The notes: generated by a model from the sequence alone, not told the origin. Numbered from the stretch's first letter, positions 32,220 through 45,245 are shown. The stretch: 64,000 nucleotides of DNA from Pantoea sp. Cy-639 (GCF_011752525.1 NZ_VWXI01000002.1:62001-126000); one strand, 5' to 3'. Translations and numbers: made by a program.

Positions 32220-33248
32220 TTACTGGGCCTCCCGGCTAGCGGACAACGGCACGGCGCGGACATTGTCACCGGCGCCCAGGCGCAGGCGCTTGGCAGTCTG
32301 CGGATCGACCACCAGGGTGCCGGCCGCCAGGCGCGCAGGCGCCGCGGTGATGCGGCAGTCTTCGCGCTTGCGGTTGTGGATGATGTAGGGGGTGGCGTCG
32401 TCACCCGGCGTGCCAACGGCCAGCACCAGGGTTTCGCTCTCGCGCACGGCGCGGATCTTCGCGGTCTCGCACTCGATGGCCGGGCCGGCGTCGAAGATAT
32501 CGACATAGCCCTGATAGCTGAAACCCTCGCGCTTGAGCATGGCCAGCGCAGGCTCGGTATCGGTGTGGACACGCCCGATGACATTGCGCGCAGCCTCCGA
32601 GAGGAAGCAGGTGTACAACGGGAACTTAGGCATCAGTTCGGCGATGAAGGACTTGTTGCCCACGCCCGTGAGGTAGTCGGCCTGACTGAACTCCATCTTG
32701 AAGAAGTGCCGGCCCAGGCTTTCCCAGAATGGCGAACGGCCCTGCTCGTCGGACATGCCGCGCATCTCGGCAATGATCTTGTGACCGAACAGCTCGGGGA
32801 ATTCGGCAATGAACAGCATCCGCGCCCGGGACAGCAGACGGCCATTGAGGCCGTTGCGGCAGTCGCTGCGCAGGAACAGCGAGCACAGCTCGGAATTGCC
32901 GGTCAGGTCGTTGGCCAGGAACAGGGTCGGGATCTCGCGGTAGATCTTCAGCTCCTGGGACGCACTGACGGTCAGGCCGACCCGATAGTTGTACCAGGGT
33001 TCGCGCAGGCCGACGGCACCGGCGATGGCGCTGATGCCGACCACCAGGCCCTCGTCGTTCTCCATCACGAACAAGTAGTCGGTATCGCCGCGCTCGGCTT
33101 CGCCACGGAAGCTCTTCTCGGCCCAGCCGACGCGCTGGCCGAGGCGCTCCTCGTTGGCCGGAAGGGTGGTCAGGCCTGTGGTGCCGGTGCTGCGGGCCAG
33201 TTCGATCAGCGCGGGTAAATCGCTGCTGCGTACAGGACGAACGATCAT
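32220..33248 (-). CDS. aruG: Arginine/ornithine N-succinyltransferase beta subunit
   Basis: 342 aa from the ATG at 33248; the open frame extends upstream without support. AruF and AruG form the heteromeric succinyltransferase that starts the pathway by transferring succinyl from succinyl-CoA to arginine or ornithine. It is a GNAT-like fold. The start MIVRPVRSSDLPALIELA and the core WAEKSFRGEAE, NDLTGNSELCSLFL and ESLGRHFFKMEFSQADYL are diagnostic of the AstA family. It is about half-identical to AruF just upstream, showing duplication. Confidence 0.95.
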   Translation of the reverse strand: MIVRPVRSSDLPALIELARSTGTTGLTTLPANEERLGQRVGWAEKSFRGEAERGDTDYLFVMENDEGLVVGISAIAGAVGLREPWYNYRVGLTVSASQELKIYREIPTLFLANDLTGNSELCSLFLRSDCRNGLNGRLLSRARMLFIAEFPELFGHKIIAEMRGMSDEQGRSPFWESLGRHFFKMEFSQADYLTGVGNKSFIAELMPKFPLYTCFLSEAARNVIGRVHTDTEPALAMLKREGFSYQGYVDIFDAGPAIECETAKIRAVRESETLVLAVGTPGDDATPYIIHNRKREDCRITAAPARLAAGTLVVDPQTAKRLRLGAGDNVRAVPLSASREAQ

Positions 33249-33303
33249 GCTATCTCCTTGTGCGGCGGTCTGTGCCTGCCGCGAAACTCTCTGTTCCGGC
33301 GTT

Positions 33304-34323
33304 TCAGACCGCCACCAGGCGCACGCTGGCGCCTTCGCCGACGCCCAGGGCCTCGGCGGCCTCGCTGCCGAGGCTGACCGGCTTGCCCGGCACCCAGTCC
33401 AGTTCCAGCAGCACGGCTCGGTAATCCTGCAACTGGCCGTTGCACACCAGGTACGGACGCCCGCCCTTGGCCGGCGCATCGTCGAGCTTGACCGGCACCA
33501 CCCGGCTCTGGGCAATGGAGCGGATGCCCGAGGCCCGCGCATGCAGGGTCGGGCCGCCGTCGAAGATGTCGATGTAGTGCTCGGTCTCGAAGCCTTCGCG
33601 CATGAGGATGTCGAAGGTGATCTGCGCCCGCGGATGCACCTGCCCCATGGCCTCCTGGGCCGCGTCGGCCAGCAAGGGCACGTAGATCGGATAGTGCGGC
33701 ATCAGCTCGGCGAGGAAGGTGCGACTCTTCAGGCCGCACAGGCGCTCGGCGTCGGCGTAGTTGAGGTCGAAGAAATTGCGACCGATGGCATCCCAGAAGG
33801 GCGACTCGCCGTTCTCGTCGCTGTAGCCGACGATCTCGGTCACCACCGAATCGGCGAAGCGCTCGGGATGGGCGGCCATGAACAACAGGCGACCGCGGGA
33901 GTTGAGCTCGGCGAAGGCGCTGTTCACCAGTTCCGGCAGCACGTAGAAGCTGGTCAGCAGGCTGTTGCCGGTGAGGTCGTGGCACAGCGACAGGACGTGG
34001 ATCTTGTTGTGGATCTTCAGCTCGCGCGAGGCGTGCACGAAGGTCTCGTTGCGAAAGCTGTAGAACGGCTCGGAATACCCCGCCGAGGCGACAATCGCCG
34101 AGCAACCGACCAGCTTGCGGGTCACGCTGTCCTCGAGCACGAAGAAGTAGCTCTCTTCCCCGTTGAAGCTCACTTCCGCGGCAAAAGAGGTTTCCGAGGC
34201 GGCGATCTTGTCGCCCAGGCGGCCGGCATCGTCCGGCAGCGAGGTGACACCAATGGGGCTGTCGGCAGCCATGCGCTGCACTTCGTTCAGATCCGCCATT
34301 TGCGCGGGGCGCATCACCAGCAT
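33304..34323 (-). CDS. aruF: Arginine/ornithine N-succinyltransferase alpha subunit
   Basis: 339 aa. Partner of AruG and a paralogue of it: MLVMRPAQMADLNEVQRMAADS, ETSFAAEVSFNGEES, CHDLTGNSLLTSFYV and FWDAIGRNFFDLNYADAE align with the beta subunit. Enterobacteria have a single AstA, and the two-gene form is characteristic of Pseudomonas. It starts 150 bp after aruC, across a structured spacer, and is followed by aruG after 55 bp. Confidence 0.95.
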   Translation of the reverse strand: MLVMRPAQMADLNEVQRMAADSPIGVTSLPDDAGRLGDKIAASETSFAAEVSFNGEESYFFVLEDSVTRKLVGCSAIVASAGYSEPFYSFRNETFVHASRELKIHNKIHVLSLCHDLTGNSLLTSFYVLPELVNSAFAELNSRGRLLFMAAHPERFADSVVTEIVGYSDENGESPFWDAIGRNFFDLNYADAERLCGLKSRTFLAELMPHYPIYVPLLADAAQEAMGQVHPRAQITFDILMREGFETEHYIDIFDGGPTLHARASGIRSIAQSRVVPVKLDDAPAKGGRPYLVCNGQLQDYRAVLLELDWVPGKPVSLGSEAAEALGVGEGASVRLVAV

Positions 34324-34374
34324 GGTGTCACTCCTTTCGGGAAAGCGCGCCGATCACCTCGGCGCGGAAAAACG

Positions 34375-34410
34375 GCGGGCACGCGCCACTACCTGCAAGC
34401 AGGTGCCCGC
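34375..34410 (-). other. RNA hairpin in the aruC-aruF spacer
   Basis: GCGGGCA (34375-34381) pairs with TGCCCGC (34404-34410), and ACCTGC-AA-GCAGGT nests inside. There is no T run, so it more likely separates or stabilises transcripts than ends them. Confidence 0.5.
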
Positions 34411-34473
34411 ACTGGAATTCAGGTTTTGCCGGCACCGACCTGACTCGGCGCCGGCAGGCAGACCGCCCGGCGA

Positions 34474-35839
<1,366 letters not shown>

Positions 35840-35927
35840 AACAGTGTCGCAATCGCGCAGTGTAACGGCAGAGCACAAGCCGGTGAACGGATGTTCACGC
35901 AATGCCGCACGTATCGTTCTCCTGCAA

Positions 35928-36034
35928 GAGCGGCCTTGTCTCGCGAAAGGGGCGCGAAGTGGGCCCGGACTTTGCGCCGCGCCCTACGGGCAACGGGGGC
36001 CGCTGCGCAGCCCTTTCGCGACACAAGGCCGCTC
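35928..36034. repeat. REP-like inverted repeat downstream of argR
   Basis: The 24-nt arm at 35928-35951 (starting GAGCGGCCTTGT) is complementary to 36011-36034 with one mismatch. The enclosed 59 nt is very G+C-rich. It is a paired REP (BIME-like) element and may also end argR transcription. Confidence 0.75.
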
Positions 36035-36057
36035 CCACAGAGGATCGACAGGCGCCG

Positions 36058-37038
36058 TCAGCCTTTCTCGGCAGGCGTCGAGCTCAGTTCGAACGGGCTG
36101 CTGCTGCGCCGCTGGTTGCGATCCTCGCGTGGCGTGGCGCCAAAGAAATTACGGTACGCACTGGAGAAGTGCGGCCCGGAGGAAAAACCGCAGGACAGGC
36201 CGATCTGGATGATCGACTTGCTGGTCTGCATCAGCATCTGCCGCGCCTTGTTCAAACGCAGCTCCAGGTAGTACTGGCTGGGAACGCGATTGAGGTACTG
36301 CTTGAAGATCCGCTCCAGCTGACGCCGGGACACGCACACATGCTGGGCGATCTCGTCGGTGGTCAGCGGCTCTTCGATGTTGGCCTCCATCAGCAATACC
36401 GCCTGGGTCAGCTTGGGATGGCTGGAGCCCAGGCGATTCTGCAACGGGATACGCTGACGCTCACCGCCTTCGCGAATACGCTCGACCACCAGTTCCTCGG
36501 ACACCGCGCCCGCCAGTTCGGCCCCGTGGTCGCGCGCCAGCACCGCCAGCAGCAGATCGGTCGTCGCCATGCCGCCACAGGTGGTCAGGCGGTCACGGTC
36601 CCAGTCGAACAGATGACTGGTGGCAATCACCTTGGGGAAGCGCTCGGCGAAATCATCCTGCCAGCGCCAGTGCACCGCAGCCCGATAACCGTCGAGCAAG
36701 CCCAGCGCCGCCAACGGGTACACGCCGGCGGACAGGCCGCCGATCATGCAGCCGCCACGGGCCAGTTGCTTGAGCGCCGCCGACAGTGCCGGACCGATGG
36801 CCGCCGGCGGTTCATCGGCGAGCAGGAACAACTTGTGACAACCCTCCAGGCGACCGTTCCAAGGCTCGCCCGGCAGGCGCCAGCTCCCCTCCTGGCCAAC
36901 TTCGGCCTGCAGGTACGACAAGCTGTAGACCACGTCCGGATGCACCCGCTGTGCCACCTGCAACACCTCTTCCGCCAACGCCAGGGTCAACGGTTTGGTG
37001 CTGGGCCAGATGAGAAATCCGATTCGCTGGGTGGTCAT
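36058..37038 (-). CDS. argR: AraC-family arginine regulator ArgR
   Basis: 326 aa. In Pseudomonas ArgR is an AraC/XylS-type protein, unrelated to the E. coli hexamer, that activates arginine catabolism and uptake and represses synthesis. The N-terminal DJ-1/PfpI-like domain (about 5-195, RIGFLIWPSTKPLTLALAEE) senses arginine. The C-terminal double HTH (about 215-315) includes TTDEIAQHVCVSRRQLERIFKQ and SIIQIGLSCGFSSGPHFSSAYR. I chose the ATG at 37038 by similarity; an upstream start at 37119 would add 27 residues. It is the last gene of aotJQMP-argR. Confidence 0.95.
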   Translation of the reverse strand: MTTQRIGFLIWPSTKPLTLALAEEVLQVAQRVHPDVVYSLSYLQAEVGQEGSWRLPGEPWNGRLEGCHKLFLLADEPPAAIGPALSAALKQLARGGCMIGGLSAGVYPLAALGLLDGYRAAVHWRWQDDFAERFPKVIATSHLFDWDRDRLTTCGGMATTDLLLAVLARDHGAELAGAVSEELVVERIREGGERQRIPLQNRLGSSHPKLTQAVLLMEANIEEPLTTDEIAQHVCVSRRQLERIFKQYLNRVPSQYYLELRLNKARQMLMQTSKSIIQIGLSCGFSSGPHFSSAYRNFFGATPREDRNQRRSSSPFELSSTPAEKG

Positions 37039-37140
37039 AGGGCGTGGTCCGAAACCTGGAGAGGAAGGTTCGCGCTCATGGCGCCGGGCATGCTGCATGG
37101 GTTGGGCAGCATGCCCCATTCTGGTGCAAAAGTGCAGCGA

Positions 37141-37905
<765 letters not shown>

Positions 37906-37927
37906 GCTGTCGGTTCTCACAGAGCGT

Positions 37928-38626
37928 TCAGTGCTTGCGCGGCGCCAGGTAGCCGAGCCAGCGGCGTTCGGCCATCTTGAACAGGCGCACGAGGATGAAG
38001 GTCAGGCACAGGTAGAACACGCCCGCCGTGATATAGGCCTCGAAAGGCAGGTAGTACTGGGCATTGACCGTGCGCGCGGCGCCGGTGATGTCGATCAGGG
38101 TGACGATCGACGCCAGGCTGGTGGTCTGCAGCATCATGATCACTTCGTTGCTGTACTGCGGCAGCGCCCGGCGCAGGGCCGACGGCAGCAGGATGCGACG
38201 GTACATCTTCATGCGCGACATGCCGATCGCCTTGGCCGCCTCGATCTCGCCATGGGGCGTGGCCTTGAGGCTGCCGGCGATGATCTCGGCGGTGTAGGCA
38301 CTGGTGTTGACGGCGAAGGCCAGGCAGGCGCAGAAGGTCGCGCTCGACAGCCATGGCCACAGGAAGCTTTCGCGCACCGCCTCGAACTGGGCCAGGCCGT
38401 AATAGATCAGGAACAGTTGCACGAGCATCGGCGTGCCGCGAATCACGTAGGTGTACAGCCAGGCGGTCAGGTTCACCAGCGGCTGCTTGGAGACCCGCAT
38501 CAGGCCCAGCGGAATCGCCGCCAGCAGGCCGAAGAACAGCGACAGCGCCAACAGCTTGAGGGTGGTCAGCAGGCCGCCCAGATACAGTGGCATGGCCTCC
38601 CAGATGACGTTGTAGTCGAAGATCAT
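37928..38626 (-). CDS. aotM: Arginine/ornithine ABC transporter permease
   Basis: 232 aa. An inner-membrane permease of the HisMQ type with about five membrane helices. The EAA loop ([26 protein letters not shown], about 133-158) contacts AotP. Its ATG overlaps the aotQ stop by 4 nt, so the two permeases are translationally coupled and probably form a heterodimer. Confidence 0.95.
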   Translation of the reverse strand: MIFDYNVIWEAMPLYLGGLLTTLKLLALSLFFGLLAAIPLGLMRVSKQPLVNLTAWLYTYVIRGTPMLVQLFLIYYGLAQFEAVRESFLWPWLSSATFCACLAFAVNTSAYTAEIIAGSLKATPHGEIEAAKAIGMSRMKMYRRILLPSALRRALPQYSNEVIMMLQTTSLASIVTLIDITGAARTVNAQYYLPFEAYITAGVFYLCLTFILVRLFKMAERRWLGYLAPRKH

Positions 38627-39312
38627 AGTTCAGCCACCTTCACACCCACCGAGTAGCGTTTCTCGAGATACTTCAGGGCCAGCAGCGAGACGCTGGTCAG
38701 CACCAGGTACAGGGCCGCCACCGCCAGGAAGAAGGTGAACGGTTCGCGGGTGGCGTCAGCCGCCTGCTTGGCCTTGAACATCATGTCCTGCAGGCCGACC
38801 ACCGAGATCAGTGCAGTGGCCTTGGTCAGCACCAGCCAGTTGTTGGTGAAGCCAGGGATCGCCAGGCGGATCATCTGCGGCACCATGATGCGGAAGAACA
38901 CCTGGACGCCACTCATGCCATAGGCGGCACCGGCCTCGGCCTGGCCCTTGGGGATACCGAGGAAGGCACCACGGAAGGTTTCCGACAGGTACGCGCCGAA
39001 GATGAAGCCCAGGGTACCGATACCGGCCGCCAGCGGATTCAGGTCGATGTAGTCGTCATAGCCGAGCAGCGGCGCCACCCGGTTGATGATGTCCTGGCCG
39101 CCGTAGAAGATCAGCAGGATCAGGACCAGGTCGGGGATGCCACGGATGACCGTGGAATACAGATCCCCCAGCCAGGCCAACCAGCGCACTGGCGACAAAC
39201 GCAGCGCCACGCCGATCAGACCGAGGACGATGGCCAGGGCCATCGACGACAAGGCGAGCTGTAGCGTCAGCCACGCCCCGTCGAGGATGACTGCCCCATA
39301 GCCTTTCAACAT
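38623..39312 (-). CDS. aotQ: Arginine/ornithine ABC transporter permease
   Basis: 229 aa. The second HisQ-type permease, paired with AotM. About five membrane helices surround the conserved EAA-type loop GQAEAGAAYGMSGVQVFFRIMVPQMIRLAIPG (about 123-154). It follows aotJ after 91 bp containing a perfect 12-bp hairpin, and overlaps aotM. Confidence 0.95.
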   Translation of the reverse strand: MLKGYGAVILDGAWLTLQLALSSMALAIVLGLIGVALRLSPVRWLAWLGDLYSTVIRGIPDLVLILLIFYGGQDIINRVAPLLGYDDYIDLNPLAAGIGTLGFIFGAYLSETFRGAFLGIPKGQAEAGAAYGMSGVQVFFRIMVPQMIRLAIPGFTNNWLVLTKATALISVVGLQDMMFKAKQAADATREPFTFFLAVAALYLVLTSVSLLALKYLEKRYSVGVKVAEL

Positions 39313-39343
39313 GATTGGGATTCCTCAGGGCTTGGGAATGAAA

Positions 39344-39382
39344 AATGGTGCAAACCTCAGCGATTCTGCTGTTTGCACCATT
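39344..39382 (-). other. Intercistronic hairpin between aotJ and aotQ
   Basis: AATGGTGCAAAC (39344-39355) and GTTTGCACCATT (39371-39382) are exact complements around a 15-nt loop. There is no T run. A hairpin here may protect the aotJ message or weaken read-through, giving more binding protein than permease. Confidence 0.65.
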
Positions 39383-39403
39383 GCACAGGTGAAACTCGAT
39401 GTC

Positions 39404-40189
39404 TTAGTTGGCGTCAGGGCCGTAGATATCGAAGTTGAAGTACTTCTTCTCGATCTCTTTGTACTTGCCGTTGGCGCGGATCGCGTCGATCGCCGCGTTG
39501 ATGCGGTCGGTGTTGGCCTTGTCGCCCTTGCGCACGGCGATGCCGACGCCGTCACCGAAGTACTTGGTGTCGGTGAACGACGGGCCGACGAAGGCGAAGC
39601 CCTTGCCGGCGTCGGTCTTCAGGAAACCGTCTTCCAGTAGGGTGGCATCGGCGACGGTACCGTCCAGGCGACCGGCAGCGACATCGAGGTAGATTTCGTT
39701 CTGGGTGCCGTAAGGCACGACGGTGGCACCTTTGGGCGCCAGGACTTCCTTGGCGAAGCGGTCATGGATCGAGCCGCGCTGCACGCCGATCTTCTTGCCC
39801 TTGAGCTCGTCGAGGCTCTCGCTGACGACAGTGCCTTCCTTCATCACCAGGCGGGCCGGGGTCAGGTAGTAGCGCTTGGTGAAGTCGACCGACTTCTTGC
39901 GATCGTCGGTGATCGACATGGACGACAGGATGGCGTCGATCTTGCGCACTTTCAGCGCGGGGATCAGACCATCGAACTCCTGCTCGACCCAGGTGCACTT
40001 GGCCTTCATCTGTTCGCACAGGGCGTTGCCGATGTCGTAGTCGAAGCCGGCGATGCTGCCGTCGGGTTGCTTGAAGGCGAAGGGTGGGTAGGCAGCCTCG
40101 ATACCGATCTTCAACGGTTTCTCATCGGCCTGCGACACCAGGGAAAACACGGAAAGCGCCAGGGCGCCAAGCAGTGCGAGCTTCTTCAT
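39404..40189 (-). CDS. aotJ: Arginine/ornithine periplasmic binding protein
   Basis: 261 aa. A type II periplasmic receptor for basic amino acids. Residues 1-21 form a Sec signal ([21 protein letters not shown]). The mature part starts [21 protein letters not shown] and includes [34 protein letters not shown] and the ligand-contact segment [14 protein letters not shown]. It is the first gene of aotJQMP-argR, and candidate ArgR sites lie 120-165 bp upstream. Confidence 0.96.
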   Translation of the reverse strand: MKKLALLGALALSVFSLVSQADEKPLKIGIEAAYPPFAFKQPDGSIAGFDYDIGNALCEQMKAKCTWVEQEFDGLIPALKVRKIDAILSSMSITDDRKKSVDFTKRYYLTPARLVMKEGTVVSESLDELKGKKIGVQRGSIHDRFAKEVLAPKGATVVPYGTQNEIYLDVAAGRLDGTVADATLLEDGFLKTDAGKGFAFVGPSFTDTKYFGDGVGIAVRKGDKANTDRINAAIDAIRANGKYKEIEKKYFNFDIYGPDAN

Positions 40190-40308
40190 CAGGTAACTCC
40201 ATCGGTACGGGGCAATACAAGGCAGTTGTAACGGCTGCCCGATATGCGAATGGGTTCAACGCGAGCCGCGCAGGGTTCGACCAAGGTCGCAGACCACGAG
40301 CGAGTGAG

Positions 40309-40355
40309 TGGCATTTTAGCGACAGCCCGGTAGTCGATATTTCTTCAAAGCGACA
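40309..40355 (-). promoter_or_regulatory. Candidate ArgR half-sites upstream of aotJ
   Basis: Minus strand: TGTCGC-N8-AA from 40355 to 40340 is an exact match. TGTCGC-N8-CA from 40324 to 40309 misses one base. Both face aotJ, whose operon ArgR autoregulates in Pseudomonas. Confidence 0.55.
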
Positions 40356-40635
40356 ACTAGTTACAGAAGCGCCTGGAACCGCGGCGGGCGATATTGACAG
40401 CTCTCACGGATTATGCAAGAGCAAAATAGAAATAACCTATATCCAAAGCAATAACCGGGCCTATTATTGGCAAAGCCTTGTACTCCGGCAAGCGCAGCGT
40501 GCCGCGATGCATAAAATGCTCGCAGAAACGCCCCAAAAGCGCACATGAATGTTTCCGCAAGCCCCGCTTCTGTGCGAAACCGGTGACAGCCACGGTTACC
40601 GATGAATGTCGGAGTAACAGTTCTCCGACAAAGAA

Positions 40636-40662
40636 AAGCCCCGCCGGATACCGGCGGGGCTT
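40636..40662 (-). terminator. Terminator after acsA
   Basis: AAGCCCCGCCGG and CCGGCGGGGCTT form a perfect 12-bp stem with a 3-nt loop. On the minus strand the stem is followed by TTCTTTG. Confidence 0.85.
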
Positions 40663-40711
40663 CAGTTTGACGTCACCTCGCAGGGCTAGTCTGCCCTGCA
40701 GTCAGCCCGAC

Positions 40712-42673
<1,962 letters not shown>

Positions 42674-43080
42674 CTGTGTTACCTCGGTGTAATAGTTGTT
42701 TTTGTATGGAACCGTTTGTAACTGTACCAGAGCGCAAAAAACCATTCGACGTTGGTAGTAACGTGAGGGCGGGCAATCCCGTCTTTTTCAAGCAACCGCT
42801 CTAGCGCGCAGCACAGCGCGATCCAGAGGGGAGAAAATGGCAGTTTGCCAGGGGATTGTTACAGATTCTGTCAAAAGACTTTATCAAAACCCACTCTGTT
42901 TCAGCCGTGCCTCCCCCCATAAAATTCACCTCGCCAGCAACGGCAACGCGATTAACTTGGCAACTACCCCCACGAAGGCAACGTTAATCCGCATCTGATC
43001 CTGATAGTTAAAACTAGCTGTACTCGCGGCGCCACAAGCGCCGCGTGCCCCCCTCACGACCTTAGACAGGTAAAAAGAAA
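42674..43080. other. Intergenic region between acsA and the DUF2790 gene
   Basis: 407 bp without a gene. It should carry divergent promoters. A strong small hairpin, GCGGCGC-CACAA-GCGCCGC (43026-43044), lies 36 bp before the DUF2790 start, and a similar GCGCCACAAGCGCCGCG string occurs in the lpdV terminator. Confidence 0.5.
42696..42703 (-). promoter_or_regulatory. AANAANAA candidate Hfq/Crc motif before acsA
   Basis: Minus-strand AAAAACAA ends 22 nt before the acsA ATG, just upstream of the Shine-Dalgarno, within ACAAAAACAACTATT. Confidence 0.5.
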
Positions 43081-43335
43081 ATGAAAGCTTTACTGGTATT
43101 GGCACTTGGCGGTTTTTGCGGCGCGGCACTGGCCGGCGAAGCAAAAGATGCCGAGCAGATTCCGGTTGAACAGTACAGTTACTCGCAACACTTGGACATC
43201 GCCCGCGTTCTGTCCATGAGCGAAGTTCCAAACGTCTGCGAAGTAGTGCCCGCCCGTATGACCTACGAGGACTCCCAGGGCCAGAAGCACATTCTCGAAT
43301 ACCGCGTGATGGGGAACGGCTGCTCCAACGGCTGA
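43081..43335 (+). CDS. DUF2790 small secreted protein
   Basis: 84 aa. A signal peptide (1-18, MKALLVLALGGFCGAALA) leads a DUF2790 domain. Its pattern is present: YSYSQHLDIARVLSM, a cysteine in NVCEVVPARMTYEDSQGQ, and a C-terminal second cysteine (GNGC), probably disulphide-linked in the periplasm. Pseudomonas genomes carry many such paralogues of unknown function, several of them stress- or metal-induced. It is a lone gene followed by a REP palindrome. Confidence 0.88.
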   Translation: MKALLVLALGGFCGAALAGEAKDAEQIPVEQYSYSQHLDIARVLSMSEVPNVCEVVPARMTYEDSQGQKHILEYRVMGNGCSNG

Positions 43336-43353
43336 TACCTGACTAGACACCTT

Positions 43354-43405
43354 CGCGGGGCAAGCCCGCTCCCACCGGACAAAATGGGAGCGGGCTTGCC
43401 CCGCG
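43354..43405. repeat. REP palindrome, 21-bp perfect stem
   Basis: The arm at 43354-43374 (CGCGGGGCAAGCCCGCTCCCA) is the exact complement of 43385-43405. It belongs to the same family as 49282-49342. It lies between the convergent DUF2790 and phhR genes and could also work as a terminator or mRNA stabiliser. Confidence 0.85.
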
Positions 43406-43429
43406 ATGTTTCCAGCCCGACTTTCGTCG

Positions 43430-44989
43430 TTATTCAGTTGATTTGCCAAGTGCGTAATCACGCAACTTGTTGGCAATGGTCGTGTGCGACACACCCAGTC
43501 TTTTTCCCAGCGCACGACTACTTGGAAACTCGCCCATCAAACTTTCCAGCACCGCCTTTTCAAAGCGCCCGACAATCTGCGAAAGATCGCCGTCCAGGGA
43601 AAACTCACCCAACGGCTGGCGCACACCATAATCCGGCAAACGGATATGTTCGCTCTTCACCACCCCGCCCTCGCATAATGAAACGGCCTGGAACAATACG
43701 TTCTCCAGTTGCCGCACATTGCCCGGCCAATGATATTGGCTCAACTTGTCCATCGCCGAAGATGCCAGACGCGGCATCGGGCAACCGATCTGTCGGCTGG
43801 CCTGGTCGAGAAAATGCTGCACCAGCCCTTCCAGGCCATCCATGCACTCGCGCAGCGGCGGAATGTGCAACGACAACACGTTGAGGCGATGGTACAGGTC
43901 CTGGCGGAATTCACCGCGGGCGCACAGTTCCGACAAATCGACCTGGGTCGCACAGATCACCCGCACATCCAGATAGACCTCCTCGTCACTGCCGACCCGG
44001 CGGAAGCAGCCGTCCTGCAGGAAGCGCAACAGCTTGACCTGCAGGCGCGGACTCATCTCCCCCACCCCGTCGAGGAACAACGTACCGCCGGCGGTCAGCT
44101 CCAGCAGCCCGAGCTTGCCCTCGACCCGCGCGCCCTCGAACGCCCCCGGGCCATAGCCGAACAACTCGGTCTCGGCCATCGACTCCGGCAAGCCGGCGCA
44201 GTTGAGCGCCATCAGCGGGGCCTGGCCTCGCGGGCTGGCCAGGTGGCAGGCGCGGGCCAGCAGCTCCTTGCCAGTACCGGTCTCGCCCTCGATCAGCAGT
44301 GGCGCGTCCAGCGGCGCCATGCGCCGCGCCTCGCGCACCACTGCCGCCATCACCCGCGAACTCTGGAAGATGCTGTCGAAACCACGCAATTCCTGCTTGC
44401 GCACGTTATAGATGCGCTCGCCGATGCGATCGGCGCGATGCAAGGTCAACACCGCACCGGCCAGCGCTTCGCTGTCATCGTGCTCCGACTGCAGCGGCGC
44501 GATATCGGCCAGGAACACATCACCCTTGACCTTGACCCGCAGGCCATTGATTCGCGACTTGTTGGCCCGCACCAGTTCCGGCAGGTCGAAGTCCTCGACA
44601 TAGCGCGACAGCGGAATGCCCGGCACCTCGTCGACCCGCACCCCCAGCAACTGCGCCGCGCCACGGTTGGCGGCGACGATGCTGCCACCCATGTCGATCG
44701 ACAGCACCGGAAAATCCAGCGCGCCGAGCAAGGCGTTGAGCTCCATGTGCCGCCGCTCGCTGGGCATCAGCCCGACCCGCTTGACCCCGAACACCCCGGC
44801 GATCGACTCGAACTTCGGCCGCAACGCCTGGAACTGCAGGTTGATCAGGTTCGGGCAGTGCAGGTAGATGGCGTTGCCGTGATCGCCGCCCACCTCGCCA
44901 CGCAGCACGTTGATGCCGTACTCCACCAACAGGTTGAGGATGTCGCGCAGAATCCCGATACGGTTCTGGCAGTGCACTTTGATACGCAT
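43430..44989 (-). CDS. phhR: TyrR-type regulator of aromatic amino-acid catabolism PhhR
   Basis: 519 aa. Domains: an N-terminal ACT domain (1-75, MRIKVHCQNRIGILRDIL), PAS (about 85-190), an AAA+ central domain with Walker A GETGTGKELLARACH (about 235-250), and a C-terminal Fis-type HTH (SSRALGKRLGVSHTTIANKLRDY). In the loop where sigma-54 activators have GAFTGA, this protein has GAFEGA. That agrees with PhhR acting with sigma-70 at phhA in P. putida. It is divergent from phhABC, with two candidate binding boxes between. Confidence 0.95.
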   Translation of the reverse strand: MRIKVHCQNRIGILRDILNLLVEYGINVLRGEVGGDHGNAIYLHCPNLINLQFQALRPKFESIAGVFGVKRVGLMPSERRHMELNALLGALDFPVLSIDMGGSIVAANRGAAQLLGVRVDEVPGIPLSRYVEDFDLPELVRANKSRINGLRVKVKGDVFLADIAPLQSEHDDSEALAGAVLTLHRADRIGERIYNVRKQELRGFDSIFQSSRVMAAVVREARRMAPLDAPLLIEGETGTGKELLARACHLASPRGQAPLMALNCAGLPESMAETELFGYGPGAFEGARVEGKLGLLELTAGGTLFLDGVGEMSPRLQVKLLRFLQDGCFRRVGSDEEVYLDVRVICATQVDLSELCARGEFRQDLYHRLNVLSLHIPPLRECMDGLEGLVQHFLDQASRQIGCPMPRLASSAMDKLSQYHWPGNVRQLENVLFQAVSLCEGGVVKSEHIRLPDYGVRQPLGEFSLDGDLSQIVGRFEKAVLESLMGEFPSSRALGKRLGVSHTTIANKLRDYALGKSTE

Positions 44990-45036
44990 GAAAGCTCTCG
45001 AAGCGCGGCAGTTTTTTCACCGTCGCACAGAAAAGT

Positions 45037-45054
45037 CGTAAAGATAAGCTGACA
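45037..45054 (+). promoter_or_regulatory. Candidate PhhR box, distal
   Basis: CGTAAA-GATAAG-CTGACA matches TGTAAA-N6-TTTACA at 9 of 12 positions. It starts exactly 73 bp (about seven helical turns) upstream of the better box. Confidence 0.45.
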
Positions 45055-45109
45055 AAAAGACCCTTCAGGCCAGCCGGATGACGGTGATTTTCCGGCATGG
45101 CGGGTATTT

Positions 45110-45127
45110 TGTAAAATAATCGTTACA
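45110..45127 (+). promoter_or_regulatory. Candidate PhhR box, proximal
   Basis: TGTAAA-ATAATC-GTTACA matches TGTAAA-N6-TTTACA at 11 of 12 positions, 118 bp before the phhA ATG. Two PhhR sites upstream of phhA are established in P. putida. Confidence 0.75.
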
Positions 45128-45216
45128 AATCTCGGGCGAACGGACCTCCACGCAGCATCCCCCACCCCGTGCAAAACGGCGAAGGCAGGGATATTCCTAA
45201 GGCATGTCCTGAACAT

Positions 45217-45224
45217 AACAAGAA
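45217..45224 (+). promoter_or_regulatory. AANAANAA candidate Hfq/Crc motif before phhA
   Basis: AACAAGAA, the classic Crc-type motif, ends 21 nt before the phhA ATG and just upstream of AGGAGAG. Confidence 0.55.
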
Positions 45225-45245
45225 CGCCCTCACCAGGAGAGCCAC

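Larger units (their letters stand above)
40190..40711. other. Intergenic region: aotJ promoter side and acsA terminator side
   Basis: 522 bp without a convincing gene; short frames here lack ribosome sites or similarity. It contains ArgR-like sites near aotJ, an A+T-rich core (40380-40470) and the terminator after acsA. Confidence 0.6.
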
